A DNA stretch of 48,466 nucleotides from Staphylococcus caprae (GCF_002902725.1 NZ_PPRT01000056.1:1-48466), one strand, 5' to 3'. Counted from the stretch's first letter, positions 8,133 to 16,353 are shown. Notes: generated by a model from the sequence alone, not told the origin. Numbers and translations are program-made.

Positions 8133-9656
8133 ATGCTTAATGCTGATTTAAAGCAACAATTACAACAACTATTAGAGCTAATGGAAGGCGACGTTGAATT
8201 CGTCGCTAGCCTTGGCTCAGATGATAAATCAAAAGAACTTAAAGAGTTACTAGATGAAATTGCTGGGATGTCAGCTCGCATCACGGTAACTGAAAAGGAT
8301 TTAAAACGTACACCAAGTTTCTCAGTAAACCGCCCAGGTGAAGAAACTGGCATCACGTTTGCAGGTATTCCTTTAGGTCACGAATTCAACTCTCTTGTAT
8401 TAGCAATTTTACAAGTAAGTGGTCGTGCCCCTAAAGAAAAACAATCTGTTATTGACCAAATCAAAGGCCTCGAAGGTCCCTTCCATTTCGAAACTTTCGT
8501 TAGTTTAACTTGCCAAAAATGCCCTGACGTTGTTCAAGCATTAAACTTAATGAGTGTTATTAACCCTAATATTACTCATACAATGATTGATGGCGCAGTA
8601 TTCCGCGAAGAATCTGAAGACATTATGGCAGTTCCAGCTGTCTTTTTAGATGGACAAGAATTTGGTAATGGTCGTATGACTATTCAAGATATCTTAACGA
8701 AATTAGGAAGCACACAAGATGCTTCTGAATTTAATGATAAAGACCCTTATGATGTACTCATCGTAGGCGGTGGCCCAGCAAGTGGTAGTGCTGCCATTTA
8801 CACTGCTCGTAAAGGTTTAAGAACAGGCATCGTTGCTGATAGAATTGGTGGTCAAGTGAATGATACAGCTGGCATTGAAAACTTCATTACTGTTAAAGAA
8901 ACAACAGGTTCAGAGTTCTCATCTAATCTTGCTGATCATATTTCACAATATGACATTGATACAATGACTGGTATTCGTGCCACTAATATCGAAAAGACAG
9001 ACTCAGCAATCAAAGTCACTTTAGAGAATGATGCTGTATTAGAAAGTAAGACTGTGATTATCTCTACAGGTGCAAGTTGGCGTAAACTTAATATTCCTGG
9101 AGAAGATCGCCTTATCAATAAAGGTGTAGCATTCTGCCCTCACTGTGACGGCCCTCTATTTGAAAACAAAGACGTAGCAGTTATCGGCGGCGGTAACTCT
9201 GGTGTCGAAGCAGCTATTGATTTAGCTGGAATTGTTAAGCACGTAACATTATTTGAATATTCTTCTGAATTAAAAGCAGATAATGTTTTACAAGATCGTT
9301 TACGTTCATTGGAAAACGTCGACATCAAAACGAATGCTAGAACTACAGAAGTTATCGGCGAAGACCACGTAACTGGTATTAGTTATGAGGATTTAAATAC
9401 TGGCGAAACACAAGTAGTCAACCTTGATGGAATCTTTGTTCAAATCGGCTTAGTCCCTAATACTGCATGGTTACAAGATGCAGTTGAGTTAAATGGACGT
9501 GGCGAAGTCGTTATCGATCGTGATAACGCTACAAGCCTTCCTGGTGTATTCGCAGCAGGAGACGTAACAGACCAGAAAAACAAACAAATCATCATTTCAA
9601 TGGGCGCTGGCGCTAACGCAGCGTTGAACGCATTTGATTATATTATTAGAAATTAA
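8133..9656 (+). CDS. ahpF: Alkyl hydroperoxide reductase flavoprotein AhpF
   Basis: 507 residues. The N-terminal domain is two fused thioredoxin folds with a redox pair Cys127-Cys130 (TCQKC). The rest is a thioredoxin-reductase-like module with FAD motif GGGPASGSAA, active-site pair Cys335-Cys338 (CPHC), NADH motif GGGNSGVEAA and the C-terminal FAD motif GVFAAGDVTD. It passes NADH electrons to AhpC. AAGGAGG precedes the ATG, and it is co-transcribed with ahpC. Confidence 0.98.
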   Translation: MLNADLKQQLQQLLELMEGDVEFVASLGSDDKSKELKELLDEIAGMSARITVTEKDLKRTPSFSVNRPGEETGITFAGIPLGHEFNSLVLAILQVSGRAPKEKQSVIDQIKGLEGPFHFETFVSLTCQKCPDVVQALNLMSVINPNITHTMIDGAVFREESEDIMAVPAVFLDGQEFGNGRMTIQDILTKLGSTQDASEFNDKDPYDVLIVGGGPASGSAAIYTARKGLRTGIVADRIGGQVNDTAGIENFITVKETTGSEFSSNLADHISQYDIDTMTGIRATNIEKTDSAIKVTLENDAVLESKTVIISTGASWRKLNIPGEDRLINKGVAFCPHCDGPLFENKDVAVIGGGNSGVEAAIDLAGIVKHVTLFEYSSELKADNVLQDRLRSLENVDIKTNARTTEVIGEDHVTGISYEDLNTGETQVVNLDGIFVQIGLVPNTAWLQDAVELNGRGEVVIDRDNATSLPGVFAAGDVTDQKNKQIIISMGAGANAALNAFDYIIRN

Positions 9657-9693
9657 GTTTTAAATATATACCTATCATAATATCTTCACATGG

Positions 9694-9727
9694 ACAGAGT
9701 CTTAATCACTTAAGACTCTGTTTTTTT
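9694..9727 (+). terminator. Terminator of ahpCF
   Basis: Perfect 12-bp stem ACAGAGTCTTAA / TTAAGACTCTGT with a TCAC loop, then T6. Confidence 0.95.
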
Positions 9728-9935
9728 ATACATTTATCACTCTTGGTGGTAGATACTTAAAAACGATATGCCAAATTATTATAAAACACAGCCACAAAGT
9801 AGCCATATCTCTCGTTCAAATGTAGTTCTAAAACGTTCAAATATTTTTTCATAAATGATATTCTATTACGTGTGTAATAACAATAAAATGTATATACTTA
9901 ATATGAGTGATGTAAAAAAGGAGTTTCTCAATTCT

Positions 9936-10562
9936 ATGAAAAAGAGAGTAATTGTGAGTTTATTATTAGCACTTTCATTAACACTTGCAGCCTGTTCCAA
10001 TAATAGTGAAGATGATAATAACCAAAATGATCATAGTAGTGCACACGCACCTAAAAGCGCTAAAAACATTAAAGAAAAAGATATTTTCTCATCAAATAAA
10101 AAAGGACAAAATATTAGCGACTCTGAAATGAAAAGCGCTCTAAAAAAATACCTACAAGTTAACAACGACGTATTAGATAATAAATACGTGATGCAACACA
10201 AGTTGGATAAACAAAGTGATAGTAGTCCTAAAATAACAAAAGATCAAGCCAATAAACTAAGTGAGCTTTCTAATTTAGCTGTTAAAAATGACCTACACTT
10301 TAAAAAGTTCGTGAAAAACAACAAAATTCCTAAAGAATATAAAGATCCTACGCAACGAATTATCAATTATTTCAATGCGTTAAATAGTACAATCGCCAAT
10401 GTTGATGAAGATATTGAGGAATTAAATTACCAACCTCAAAACACTATTAATGTTGTTGATGTTCCAACAAAATATGCGGGCGATGTGAATAAAAAACAAC
10501 AAGATAAAATTAAAGACTTTCTTAAAAAGAAAGGTATCGACACAGAAGTATTCGATAAATAA
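9936..10562 (+). CDS. NDxxF-motif lipoprotein
   Basis: 208 residues from the chosen ATG. The lipoprotein signal is KKRVIVSLLLALSLTLAACS, with lipobox LAAC and Cys near residue 20. The mature part is hydrophilic and Lys/Asp/Asn-rich, with an NDLHF sequence matching the staphylococcal NDxxF-motif lipoprotein family. The frame is open further upstream (from 9855), but GGAG at 9920-9923 and the signal peptide place the start at 9936. It is expected on the outer face of the membrane after lipidation. No function is known. It is monocistronic with its own terminator. Confidence 0.75.
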   Translation: MKKRVIVSLLLALSLTLAACSNNSEDDNNQNDHSSAHAPKSAKNIKEKDIFSSNKKGQNISDSEMKSALKKYLQVNNDVLDNKYVMQHKLDKQSDSSPKITKDQANKLSELSNLAVKNDLHFKKFVKNNKIPKEYKDPTQRIINYFNALNSTIANVDEDIEELNYQPQNTINVVDVPTKYAGDVNKKQQDKIKDFLKKKGIDTEVFDK

Positions 10563-10579
10563 GAAGTAAACAACACTAG

Positions 10580-10622
10580 CTTCTATTTGATGTTCATTGA
10601 TGCATCAAATAGAAGTTTTTTT
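10580..10622 (+). terminator. Terminator after the lipoprotein gene
   Basis: CTTCTATTTGATG (10580-10592) pairs perfectly with CATCAAATAGAAG (10603-10615), then T7. Confidence 0.95.
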
Positions 10623-10720
10623 AATACTTTTGACAGCGCTATCAATTTACTTCACACTAAGAGTGACTAACTTCATTTACATAATTATAAACTTTTAAAA
10701 ACTTAAATAGGAGTGACTTG

Positions 10721-11113
10721 ATGAAGCTACGCGTAAGTTTTATAATCTTAGCAATCTTATCAACAGTGGCAATGGTTCTTGTTATGGCTAAATACCCTTC
10801 TGGCCCTAACACAATGAGTTACGATCACCCATGGGAAGTATGGTTAGCTGTACTTACTAACATCGCTATGGCTTTGCCGGCATTGATATTAGGATTTTTC
10901 AATAACTTAATTTGTAGAATCATATCAGCTATTCTTCAAATGTTTGCAGTAATGATGTATGGTCTTTTTATTATAGTGGCATTTGCAGCCGGAATTATCC
11001 CTGTAGGTCTTATGGCTCTCCTAACTGTGCTACTTATATTACTCAGCACATTTATGACACTTTTTATAGGTTATCCCAAGGCTCGACACTATGAGAGTGG
11101 CACAGAAATATAA
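10721..11113 (+). CDS. Four-segment hypothetical membrane protein
   Basis: 130 residues. Four hydrophobic segments are visible: residues 3-22, around 43-60, 66-90 and 94-118. I do not recognise a family. The start is ATG 10721 with AGGAG at 10709-10713; a TTG lies 3 nt upstream but is less well spaced. The last codons (SGTEI-stop) lie within a dispersed intergenic repeat that starts at 11097, so the natural C-terminus may have been replaced. The gene is convergent with the phosphatase gene. Confidence 0.6.
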   Translation: MKLRVSFIILAILSTVAMVLVMAKYPSGPNTMSYDHPWEVWLAVLTNIAMALPALILGFFNNLICRIISAILQMFAVMMYGLFIIVAFAAGIIPVGLMALLTVLLILLSTFMTLFIGYPKARHYESGTEI

Positions 11114-11145
11114 TTTAGCAAAATCAATTTCGTAGTTTCAGCCAC
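11097..11145. repeat. Dispersed intergenic repeat, copy A (short form)
   Basis: Begins GTGGCACAGAAATATAA and ends TTTCAGCCAC, so the ends pair (GTGGC/GCCAC). It shares CAGAAATATAATTTAGCAAAA with copy B at 13304, and the ACAGAAAT...TTTCGTTGTC pattern with the longer copies at 21011 and 24423. Confidence 0.7.
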
Positions 11146-11170
11146 ATCCGGACGTCTTATTTCATTAAAA

Positions 11171-11219
11171 AAAGTGAATGGATGCAAGTTACATTAACTA
11201 CTCCATTCACTTTCTTTTT
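11171..11219. terminator. Bidirectional terminator
   Basis: AAAGTGAATGGA (11171-11182) pairs with TCCATTCACTTT (11202-11213). T-rich on the plus side and A-rich before the stem, so it can serve both convergent genes. Confidence 0.8.
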
Positions 11220-11796
11220 ATTTCTCAATTAAGTAAGGATGACAATTATCAATATTTAATTCTAAAGCTTCTTCTTTAGTGAGTTGCCCCAAATAAACAA
11301 ATATACATCTTATTACAACTTGATGAGCGATAATCACTATATTGTCACTATCCTTATGAATTTCACTTTCAAAGAAACGCGCAATACGTTCATGTACATC
11401 CTGATAGCTTTCTCCATTAGGTGCCTTCTGTATAAAACTATGTCTAAAATCCTTAAACTCCGGATCGTTGAAATATCTCTCATATTCCTTATCTTCGCTG
11501 ATGTCTTGTTTATTTTTCCCTTCGAAAACACCTAACGAACGTTCTCTTAATGATTTTGTGAATGTCGTAGGAATATTATAAGGAAATATCCTTTCATATG
11601 TTTGTTGGGTTCTAAGTAAATCTGAAACATATACATGTTCTATCTTTTTATCAGCAAAATAACTTACTAAATCTTGGGCACTTTGCATTCCTTTTTCAGT
11701 TAAAGGAACATCTAATTGACCACAAAAATATGGGTTCCCATGTTGATTATCATAATTTGATTGGGATTCCCCATGCCTTACAAGAAAAATATTCAT
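11218..11796 (-). CDS. Histidine phosphatase family protein (phosphoglycerate-mutase-like)
   Basis: 192 residues. The catalytic LVRHGES motif is at residues 5-11. The second arginine/glutamate region follows in DLLRTQQT and RERSLGVFEGK, and the second catalytic histidine is in IIAHQVVIR. All core residues of the branch are present, so it is probably an active cytosolic phosphatase. Length fits the PhoE/GpmB-like subgroup; the substrate is not predictable. GGAG precedes the start. It is 26 nt downstream of the LysE-type gene on the same strand, so the two may be co-transcribed. Confidence 0.8.
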   Translation of the reverse strand: MNIFLVRHGESQSNYDNQHGNPYFCGQLDVPLTEKGMQSAQDLVSYFADKKIEHVYVSDLLRTQQTYERIFPYNIPTTFTKSLRERSLGVFEGKNKQDISEDKEYERYFNDPEFKDFRHSFIQKAPNGESYQDVHERIARFFESEIHKDSDNIVIIAHQVVIRCIFVYLGQLTKEEALELNIDNCHPYLIEK

Positions 11797-11822
11797 ATTT
11801 AATACTCCTTACTTAAGTACGA

Positions 11823-12455
11823 TTAACTACTTTTACTTAATAATAAATTGATAGATAGGCCAATCAATACGAATCCAACGATATAGTCAAAAACTGCTTT
11901 AAATTTAGGCTTACTAAATAATAATTTAATATATTGAAATATAAATACACAGAATAAGAACCATAAACATGTTACAAGCACTACTGATAAAGATAGTAAT
12001 GCTACTTCTGATTTCACTTCAATTCCGCCTTGTGAGAGAAATTGAGGCAAAATACTTACATAAAATAGTATCGCTTTAGGATTGAGACTTGTACTCAGAA
12101 ATCCTTGTCTATAAGATGTTAAATAACTTACATTACGTACATCCATCAATGCTTCTTTACTAAAATTCACTGAACTGTGTGCACTTCTAATACTTTGAAT
12201 ACCTAAATAAATAAGATAACAAGCACCTAATATCTTAATAATTAAAAATACGTAATATAAACTTGTCAATATGTATATAATGCCAAAAATCGCTAAAGAA
12301 GAATATAGAATATGCCCAGTTGTAATTCCAAATGCTGACATGAAGCCATTCATTTTACTGGAATTAATAGTATTCTTCATCACAATTATAAAATCTGGCC
12401 CTGGAACAATAATAATAAGTAATGTGATAATAATAAATGTAAATAAACCTTCCAT
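11823..12455 (-). CDS. LysE/RhtB-family amino-acid exporter
   Basis: 210 residues with six predicted membrane segments. The N-terminus MEGLFTFIIITLLIIIVPGPDFIIVMKNT carries the LysE-family PGPD motif, followed by a G-rich second segment (AFGITTGHILYS). Members export lysine, homoserine/threonine or related metabolites. The frame is open to about 12500, but AGGAGGT directly before ATG 12455 and the family N-terminus decide the start. The substrate is unknown. Confidence 0.8.
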   Translation of the reverse strand: MEGLFTFIIITLLIIIVPGPDFIIVMKNTINSSKMNGFMSAFGITTGHILYSSLAIFGIIYILTSLYYVFLIIKILGACYLIYLGIQSIRSAHSSVNFSKEALMDVRNVSYLTSYRQGFLSTSLNPKAILFYVSILPQFLSQGGIEVKSEVALLSLSVVLVTCLWFLFCVFIFQYIKLLFSKPKFKAVFDYIVGFVLIGLSINLLLSKSS

Positions 12456-12643
12456 ACGCAACCTCCTAGATGTCATTTTATATTCCATTATCACATACAA
12501 TTAGCTATTATGTAAGACCTTCCTCAGACTTCCCTCAAGTAGATACTTAGATTTATTGTTTAAAATATCCATAAACAACTCATCGTTTAAAGGCGTTATA
12601 ATTGAAAATAGATTTAGAAAGAAAATGAACAAAAATTTTTTTA

Positions 12644-12673
12644 TTGTCAGATAAATGTAAACCATGATATTAT
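12644..12673 (+). promoter_or_regulatory. Promoter of a candidate small RNA
   Basis: TTGTCA, 18 nt, TATTAT. The predicted start is near 12680, with no gene before the terminator at 12731. Confidence 0.5.
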
Positions 12674-12679
12674 AAGAAT

Positions 12680-12761
12680 GTAGTTAGTAGTAACTACAAA
12701 GTCTTTTATATTCATGAACATAATACTCCTGGATGGCGTAACCCAGCGCCATCCTCTTTTT
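12680..12761 (+). ncRNA. Candidate small RNA, about 80 nt
   Basis: A promoter-like pair is followed by a perfect 8-bp hairpin TGTAGTTA/TAACTACA (12679-12698, GTAG loop), then a single-stranded stretch containing ATACTCCTGG. A perfect GC-rich terminator GGATGGCG/CGCCATCC (12731-12754) with TCTTTTTAT ends it. No open reading frame has a ribosome-binding site. The unpaired CTCCT could pair with Shine-Dalgarno sequences of mRNAs (inference). I cannot match it to a named staphylococcal sRNA. The rest of 12456-12905 shows nothing else except the glsB terminator. Confidence 0.5.
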
Positions 12762-12812
12762 ATGTCAAAGAATATACCATATATAGAAAAAACCTTTGTA
12801 TAAATCAAAAAA

Positions 12813-12851
12813 TGCCCCAAAAAGATTATTACTCTAAATCTTTTTGAGACA
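12813..12851 (-). terminator. Terminator of the GlsB-type gene
   Basis: Minus strand: AATCTTTTTG-type arm pairs with the CCCCAAAAAGATT arm (12815-12827), closing on a T-rich run. It could also act for transcripts from the left. Confidence 0.65.
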
Positions 12852-12905
12852 TCTACATTTAGAGGGAAATATAACCTCCCTCAAAACTTTATTTACATCG
12901 ACTCA

Positions 12906-13160
12906 TTATTTCTTTTTAAATAATCTAAGAATTAATGAAACAATGAAGATTAAAATAATTGAACCGATTAGTGCTGGGAAAATGTGAATTTTACCTAATT
13001 GTGGACCCCAGTGTCCAAGAATTGCAGTACCGACCCATGAACCTACGATACCAGCAATAATATTTCCTAAAATTCCACCTGGAATGTCTTTACCCATAAT
13101 TAAGCCGGCAATCCAACCAATGATACCACCGACAATAATCATACCTATTAATCCAAACAT
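12906..13160 (-). CDS. GlsB/YeaQ/YmgE-family stress membrane protein
   Basis: 84 residues with three hydrophobic segments and the family glycine pattern: MFGLIGMIIVGGIIGWIAG, GGILGNIIAGIVGSWVG, then a C-terminal segment ending in Lys. Known as the transglycosylase-associated or YeaQ/YmgE family, with a stress-linked role but unknown biochemical function. GGAGAT precedes the start. A sigma-B-type promoter lies 47-72 nt upstream (13207-13232), matching stress control. Confidence 0.9.
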   Translation of the reverse strand: MFGLIGMIIVGGIIGWIAGLIMGKDIPGGILGNIIAGIVGSWVGTAILGHWGPQLGKIHIFPALIGSIILIFIVSLILRLFKKK

Positions 13161-13206
13161 AATTATTATCTCCTTTATTTTAAGATTGTTTACCTATTAG
13201 TAAGTG

Positions 13207-13232
13207 TTACCCTTAGTTAAAAATCATTAAAC
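13207..13232 (-). promoter_or_regulatory. Sigma-B promoter of the GlsB-type gene
   Basis: Minus strand: perfect GTTTAA, 14 nt, GGGTAA (last base differs from GGGTAT). Confidence 0.8.
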
Positions 13233-13303
13233 AATTTTGATAAAAATTTTTATTCAAGTTTAAAACTAAATCATTTATTAATTTCTTAATCCTCACAAAA
13301 ACT

Positions 13304-13355
13304 GGAAGTGAAACAGAAATATAATTTAGCAAAATTATTCACGTTGTCCCAGCCT
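13304..13355. repeat. Dispersed intergenic repeat, copy B (short form)
   Basis: GGAAGTGAAACAGAAATATAA through GTTGTCCCAGCC. It is near-identical to copy A over 20 nt of its core and to the start of the long copies. The remainder of 13161-13520 holds the sigma-B promoter and no recognised gene. Confidence 0.7.
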
Positions 13356-13520
13356 CATCGTATATACAGAACTTGTAGACAAACTTAAATCATTTATGAA
13401 CGATAACTTTACTCCAAAATTGAAATTGTGTAGTTATAATTAAGACATTTAATATGATAAGCTATAATTTGTGAATTTAGCACAATCTATTTACTAACCA
13501 TAAAAAAGTAGGTATTTTCT

Positions 13521-13784
13521 ATGAATCATAAAAACACTAAACTTACGCTAGTAAGTAAAATTATGCATATATTAAGTTTCTTATCTATAGTTGGAATATT
13601 AGCGATGATGACGTTAAATTTTTTCATTAAAGGCCATTTACATGGAGATTTTGAAATTGGTTTTAACATTAAAAGTAAGCAAGTTTATATTTTTTCAACG
13701 CTTATCTGTATCATCCTTATAAGTACAATTCTTTCAAATATTCTATCTAAATTAGATTCTAAACGTCATAAACAGCATTACTAA
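13521..13784 (+). CDS. Small two-segment hypothetical membrane protein
   Basis: 87 residues with two hydrophobic segments (about residues 12-32 and 52-72) and a basic C-terminus (KLDSKRHKQHY). I do not recognise it. The ribosome-binding site is weak (AAAAAAGTAGG). The stop codon overlaps the end of the convergent amidohydrolase gene by 4 nt. Confidence 0.5.
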   Translation: MNHKNTKLTLVSKIMHILSFLSIVGILAMMTLNFFIKGHLHGDFEIGFNIKSKQVYIFSTLICIILISTILSNILSKLDSKRHKQHY

Positions 13785-14533
13785 ATTTCATTAATTCTGT
13801 AAAATCTCATCGCGTTTTTATAGAATATTTTCTGTTGTTCCTCCTCGGAAAAATGTTTTTTAATTAATTCAATATCTGATTTATTAAAAGGACGTTTCGC
13901 ACGAGTAGATGGTAAATCCGTACCAAACATGAGCACGTCTGGGTTAATATCCATTAATTCTCTCATCGTTTGAATTGGTTCGACTTCAATTCTTCCAAAA
14001 CCAGTTGCTTTAACATACACGCCTTGTTCAACTAATTCTTTTAAATCTTCGAACCCTTCATTTGTAAGGCCTAAATGATCTATTGAAACAAGTGGCAATT
14101 CTAATAATATTTCCTTTATTTCATTTAACTTTTTGGATTCTATATAGAGTTCAGTATGCCATCCCACTAAATTATAAACACGATGCGCAAAGGACTTAAG
14201 ATGTTTTAAATCTTCAGAACCTCCCCTCTTTACGTTAAATCTTACACCTCTAATCCCAAGTTCATTTAACTTTTTTATCACTTCGTCAGGAGTAGATATA
14301 GGCAATTGGGTTGTACCTACAAACTGACCATTTAATGTTTCGAGTGCATGTATTAAATACTCTTGGTCAAACTCTTGAAATGATCCAGAAACAATCGCCC
14401 CTCCTATAATGTTGAGATCTTCTTGCCATACTTTATAATCTTTCTCTTTAAATTCAGGCGGCAAATAGCCATTATTTTCTTTAACTGGATAATCAAAATT
14501 AATAATATGAAAATGAGCATCAAAAATTTTCAT
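13781..14533 (-). CDS. Amidohydrolase-family (TIM-barrel) metal-dependent hydrolase
   Basis: 250 residues of the amidohydrolase_2 family. The first metal motif is DAHFHI (residues 5-10), followed by GIRGVRFNVKRGG, then the histidine-containing strand SIDHLG, and the catalytic aspartate strand MFGTDLPS. Family members include lactonases and decarboxylases acting on cyclic or aromatic acids; the substrate is unknown here. ATG 14533 is chosen because GAGGTG lies 6 nt before it; an upstream TTG is too close. It overlaps the convergent small gene by 4 nt at its 3' end. Confidence 0.75.
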   Translation of the reverse strand: MKIFDAHFHIINFDYPVKENNGYLPPEFKEKDYKVWQEDLNIIGGAIVSGSFQEFDQEYLIHALETLNGQFVGTTQLPISTPDEVIKKLNELGIRGVRFNVKRGGSEDLKHLKSFAHRVYNLVGWHTELYIESKKLNEIKEILLELPLVSIDHLGLTNEGFEDLKELVEQGVYVKATGFGRIEVEPIQTMRELMDINPDVLMFGTDLPSTRAKRPFNKSDIELIKKHFSEEEQQKIFYKNAMRFYRINEI

Positions 14534-14700
14534 CAATTACACCTCAAAATCTCTTGTTTTTAGAAAGATACCCTAAATTTTACAATAATGACACATATTC
14601 AAAATACTTTAACTTGAAAGTCTTATTTTATAATAATAGAATAAAATTACATCCAAACTATACATCTAGATTATTTCAACACGAATAGGAGATGTTATGT

Positions 14701-14958
14701 ATGAATTTACATATTTTATATAACTTAAGAACTAAAAAACACTTAGAGATTGAGGAATTAGCACAACAATTAAACGAGAAGTATGGAACGCATTATGAAG
14801 CACATCAAATTTGGGAATGGGAAAATCATTACCACGAACCTAAGTTTAAAGATGCTCTACGTTTAGCTGATTTCTTCGATGCGCCCTATCAAATGTTCTT
14901 AGAAAGTAAAGTTAAAGAGTATCAAAAGCATTTAGATAATGTTGATATAAGAATGTAA
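14701..14958 (+). CDS. Small XRE-like helix-turn-helix protein, paralogue of the gene at 34403
   Basis: 85 residues. The N-terminal half has the shape of a Cro/CI-type helix-turn-helix (LHILYNLRTKKHLEIEELAQ, then HQIWEWENHYHEPKFKDAL), followed by ADFFDAPYQMFL as in the XRE helices 4-5. It is clearly related to the 83-residue protein at 34403-34654: the signatures WEWEN and EPKxxDAL are shared. Start 14701 rather than the ATG at 14692 because AGGAG (14687-14691) is 9 nt away. Probably a DNA-binding regulator; targets unknown. A strong terminator follows. Confidence 0.65.
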   Translation: MNLHILYNLRTKKHLEIEELAQQLNEKYGTHYEAHQIWEWENHYHEPKFKDALRLADFFDAPYQMFLESKVKEYQKHLDNVDIRM

Positions 14959-14976
14959 CCCATTCATTAAAAATGA

Positions 14977-15028
14977 AAAGCTAAGATAGTACGTTTCAAG
15001 CATAATAAACGTATTATCTTAGCTTTTT
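14977..15028 (+). terminator. Terminator
   Basis: AAAGCTAAGATA (14977-14988), extended by TACGTTT, pairs with TAAACGTA and TATCTTAGCTTT (15015-15026), followed by T5. Confidence 0.85.
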
Positions 15029-15121
15029 ATTGTTGCTTATCCTTATTTAACTTAAGTGAAGACGCTTCTAACCAGACATGTTAATCCTAAAAACATTCAG
15101 GATAACTACATTGTTCAACAT

Positions 15122-15391
15122 CTAGTTCTTCTTACTATCTTCTTCATCTTCATCATCAAAGAACACATCGTGTATAAGTTCAAAAATTGTTATAGCTAAA
15201 CCTACAATTACTACAGCATTCGCAGTTTTATTACCATAAATATGTATAAAATTAATCTTATCAATAATATTCCCAAACCAACCATGTTTATCTGAATTAA
15301 TTCCAAAGTAATTGATTATAAATGCAATGACAAAAGTCATAATTAAGTTAATAAACAGATTCTTTAAAACCTTTTTCAAATTATATTCCAT
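15122..15391 (-). CDS. Small hypothetical membrane protein with an acidic tail
   Basis: 89 residues. Two hydrophobic segments (about 11-29 and 55-76) flank a short hydrophilic loop, and the tail FFDDEDEEDSKKN is strongly acidic. No family recognised. GGAGCT precedes the start. It is the last gene before the 76-bp repeat that bounds the rpsR-linked insertion, so it belongs to the flanking chromosome. Confidence 0.55.
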   Translation of the reverse strand: MEYNLKKVLKNLFINLIMTFVIAFIINYFGINSDKHGWFGNIIDKINFIHIYGNKTANAVVIVGLAITIFELIHDVFFDDEDEEDSKKN

Positions 15392-15486
15392 TTTAAGCTC
15401 CTCTTTATAATTTCGCTCACATTTAATAACTTAACATACATAGAATTATATTTGATGAAGATCAATGATTTTAGATACGAAAACTA

Positions 15487-15562
15487 ATTTCCAAAGCACA
15501 AAAATAACCCCGTAAGCCTATGCCTACGGGGTTTAACAATAAACGATATATTATTGTTCTTC
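15487..15562. repeat. Distal 76-bp direct repeat (rpsR 3' end plus terminator), putative att
   Basis: Identical to 18149-18224 except at two positions (15513 T/C, 15544 C/T). It carries the last codons of rpsR (GAAGAACAA TAA on the minus strand) and a copy of the rpsR terminator. It marks the far end of a 2,662-bp insertion. The GAAGAACAATAATAT part equals the core that I recall as the rpsR-linked SaPI attachment site. Confidence 0.85.
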
Positions 15563-15886
15563 GTTTATAGTAGTATTATCTAAATCACTGTGTCTTTTAT
15601 TAATTTTATAATTAGATGTGTTATTATAAAAAGCAAGTTGTAAATCTGTAAACAAATCTCGTATACTTTTAAAATCTGTTCTAGCTTAGCCCATATAAAT
15701 ATGATTAGTGTCTACTTCACCATTCACAACTAGTGTAAGTGCATAGACTTTCAAACCATTTCGTTTAGCATCGCGCTTTTCAATGACCTTGAAATTCTGA
15801 CCACTCAAGTCATATTCACGACCCTTTTTCAAATCTTTATAAGAATCATCAGCAACTTTAAATGACAGTTCGTCAGAAAATTTCAT
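15551..15886 (-). pseudogene. Broken gene, N-terminus resembling lipase-like/T7SS-associated staphylococcal proteins
   Basis: Codons 1-66 are open (MKFSDELSFKVADDSYKDL through DTNHIYMG), then a TAA at 15686-15688. The same frame stays open for 45 more codons (ARTDFKSIRDLFTDLQLAFYN...), ending in EEQ-stop inside the rpsR-derived repeat. The pattern GREYDLSGQNFKVIE, NGEVDTNHIYMG and DLFTDLQLAF resembles the beginning of lipase-like staphylococcal proteins such as the T7SS-linked TslA type (from memory, tentative). The catalytic part is missing. So the gene is truncated by the repeat junction and also carries a nonsense codon. GGAG precedes the ATG. Confidence 0.6.
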
Positions 15887-15927
15887 AATAAAATACTCCT
15901 TAATATTTTAAAAACAAGAGGTGGACG

Positions 15928-16353
15928 ATGAAAGCAAAAATTATAATTCTTATATTGTTATTAACACTTATAGGATTAGGAGGGCATACTTTGCACAAAA
16001 ATAAAAAGGAGAATTACATTACGACACAAGAAAAGCGTATAGATTTATACTTCAAACATAATCTAAAAAATTATCAAACTATGAAAATTAACAACTTCAA
16101 AAAGAGTCCTATGAAAGGATACTTTATTGATGGTTATATTAATGATGATAAAACTTTAGAGTTTGAGGCCTATATATCAAGTGCAGATAATCATCAGTTT
16201 ACTGGAGACGTAGGATATGACACAGATGGCGTAGGTAAACTTTTTAAAGAAAAAAATGCTAAGGATAAATTAACACCTAATGATATTATTAAGAAAGAAA
16301 ATTTAAATAAAAAAGACTATGAAGCAGATCCACCTCTAATTTGGGGCTTTTAA
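15928..16353 (+). CDS. DUF1433-like small membrane-anchored or secreted protein
   Basis: 141 residues. The N-terminal hydrophobic segment (KAKIIILILLLTLIGLGG) has no lipobox Cys, so it is likely a membrane anchor or signal peptide. The rest is soluble and Lys/Asp-rich, with YITTQEKRIDLYFKHN, the repeated IDGYINDDK pattern, and the end KKDYEADPPLIWGF. This matches my recollection of staphylococcal DUF1433 proteins, which are often found in island clusters. GAGGTG precedes the ATG. It is divergent from the broken gene at 15551 and has its own terminator. It appears intact. Confidence 0.6.
   Translation: MKAKIIILILLLTLIGLGGHTLHKNKKENYITTQEKRIDLYFKHNLKNYQTMKINNFKKSPMKGYFIDGYINDDKTLEFEAYISSADNHQFTGDVGYDTDGVGKLFKEKNAKDKLTPNDIIKKENLNKKDYEADPPLIWGF

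Noticed and set aside
12714..12761. Short peptide frame (ATGAACATA...) in the candidate sRNA
   Set aside because: No Shine-Dalgarno sequence, and it reads through the terminator hairpin. A non-coding RNA fits better.
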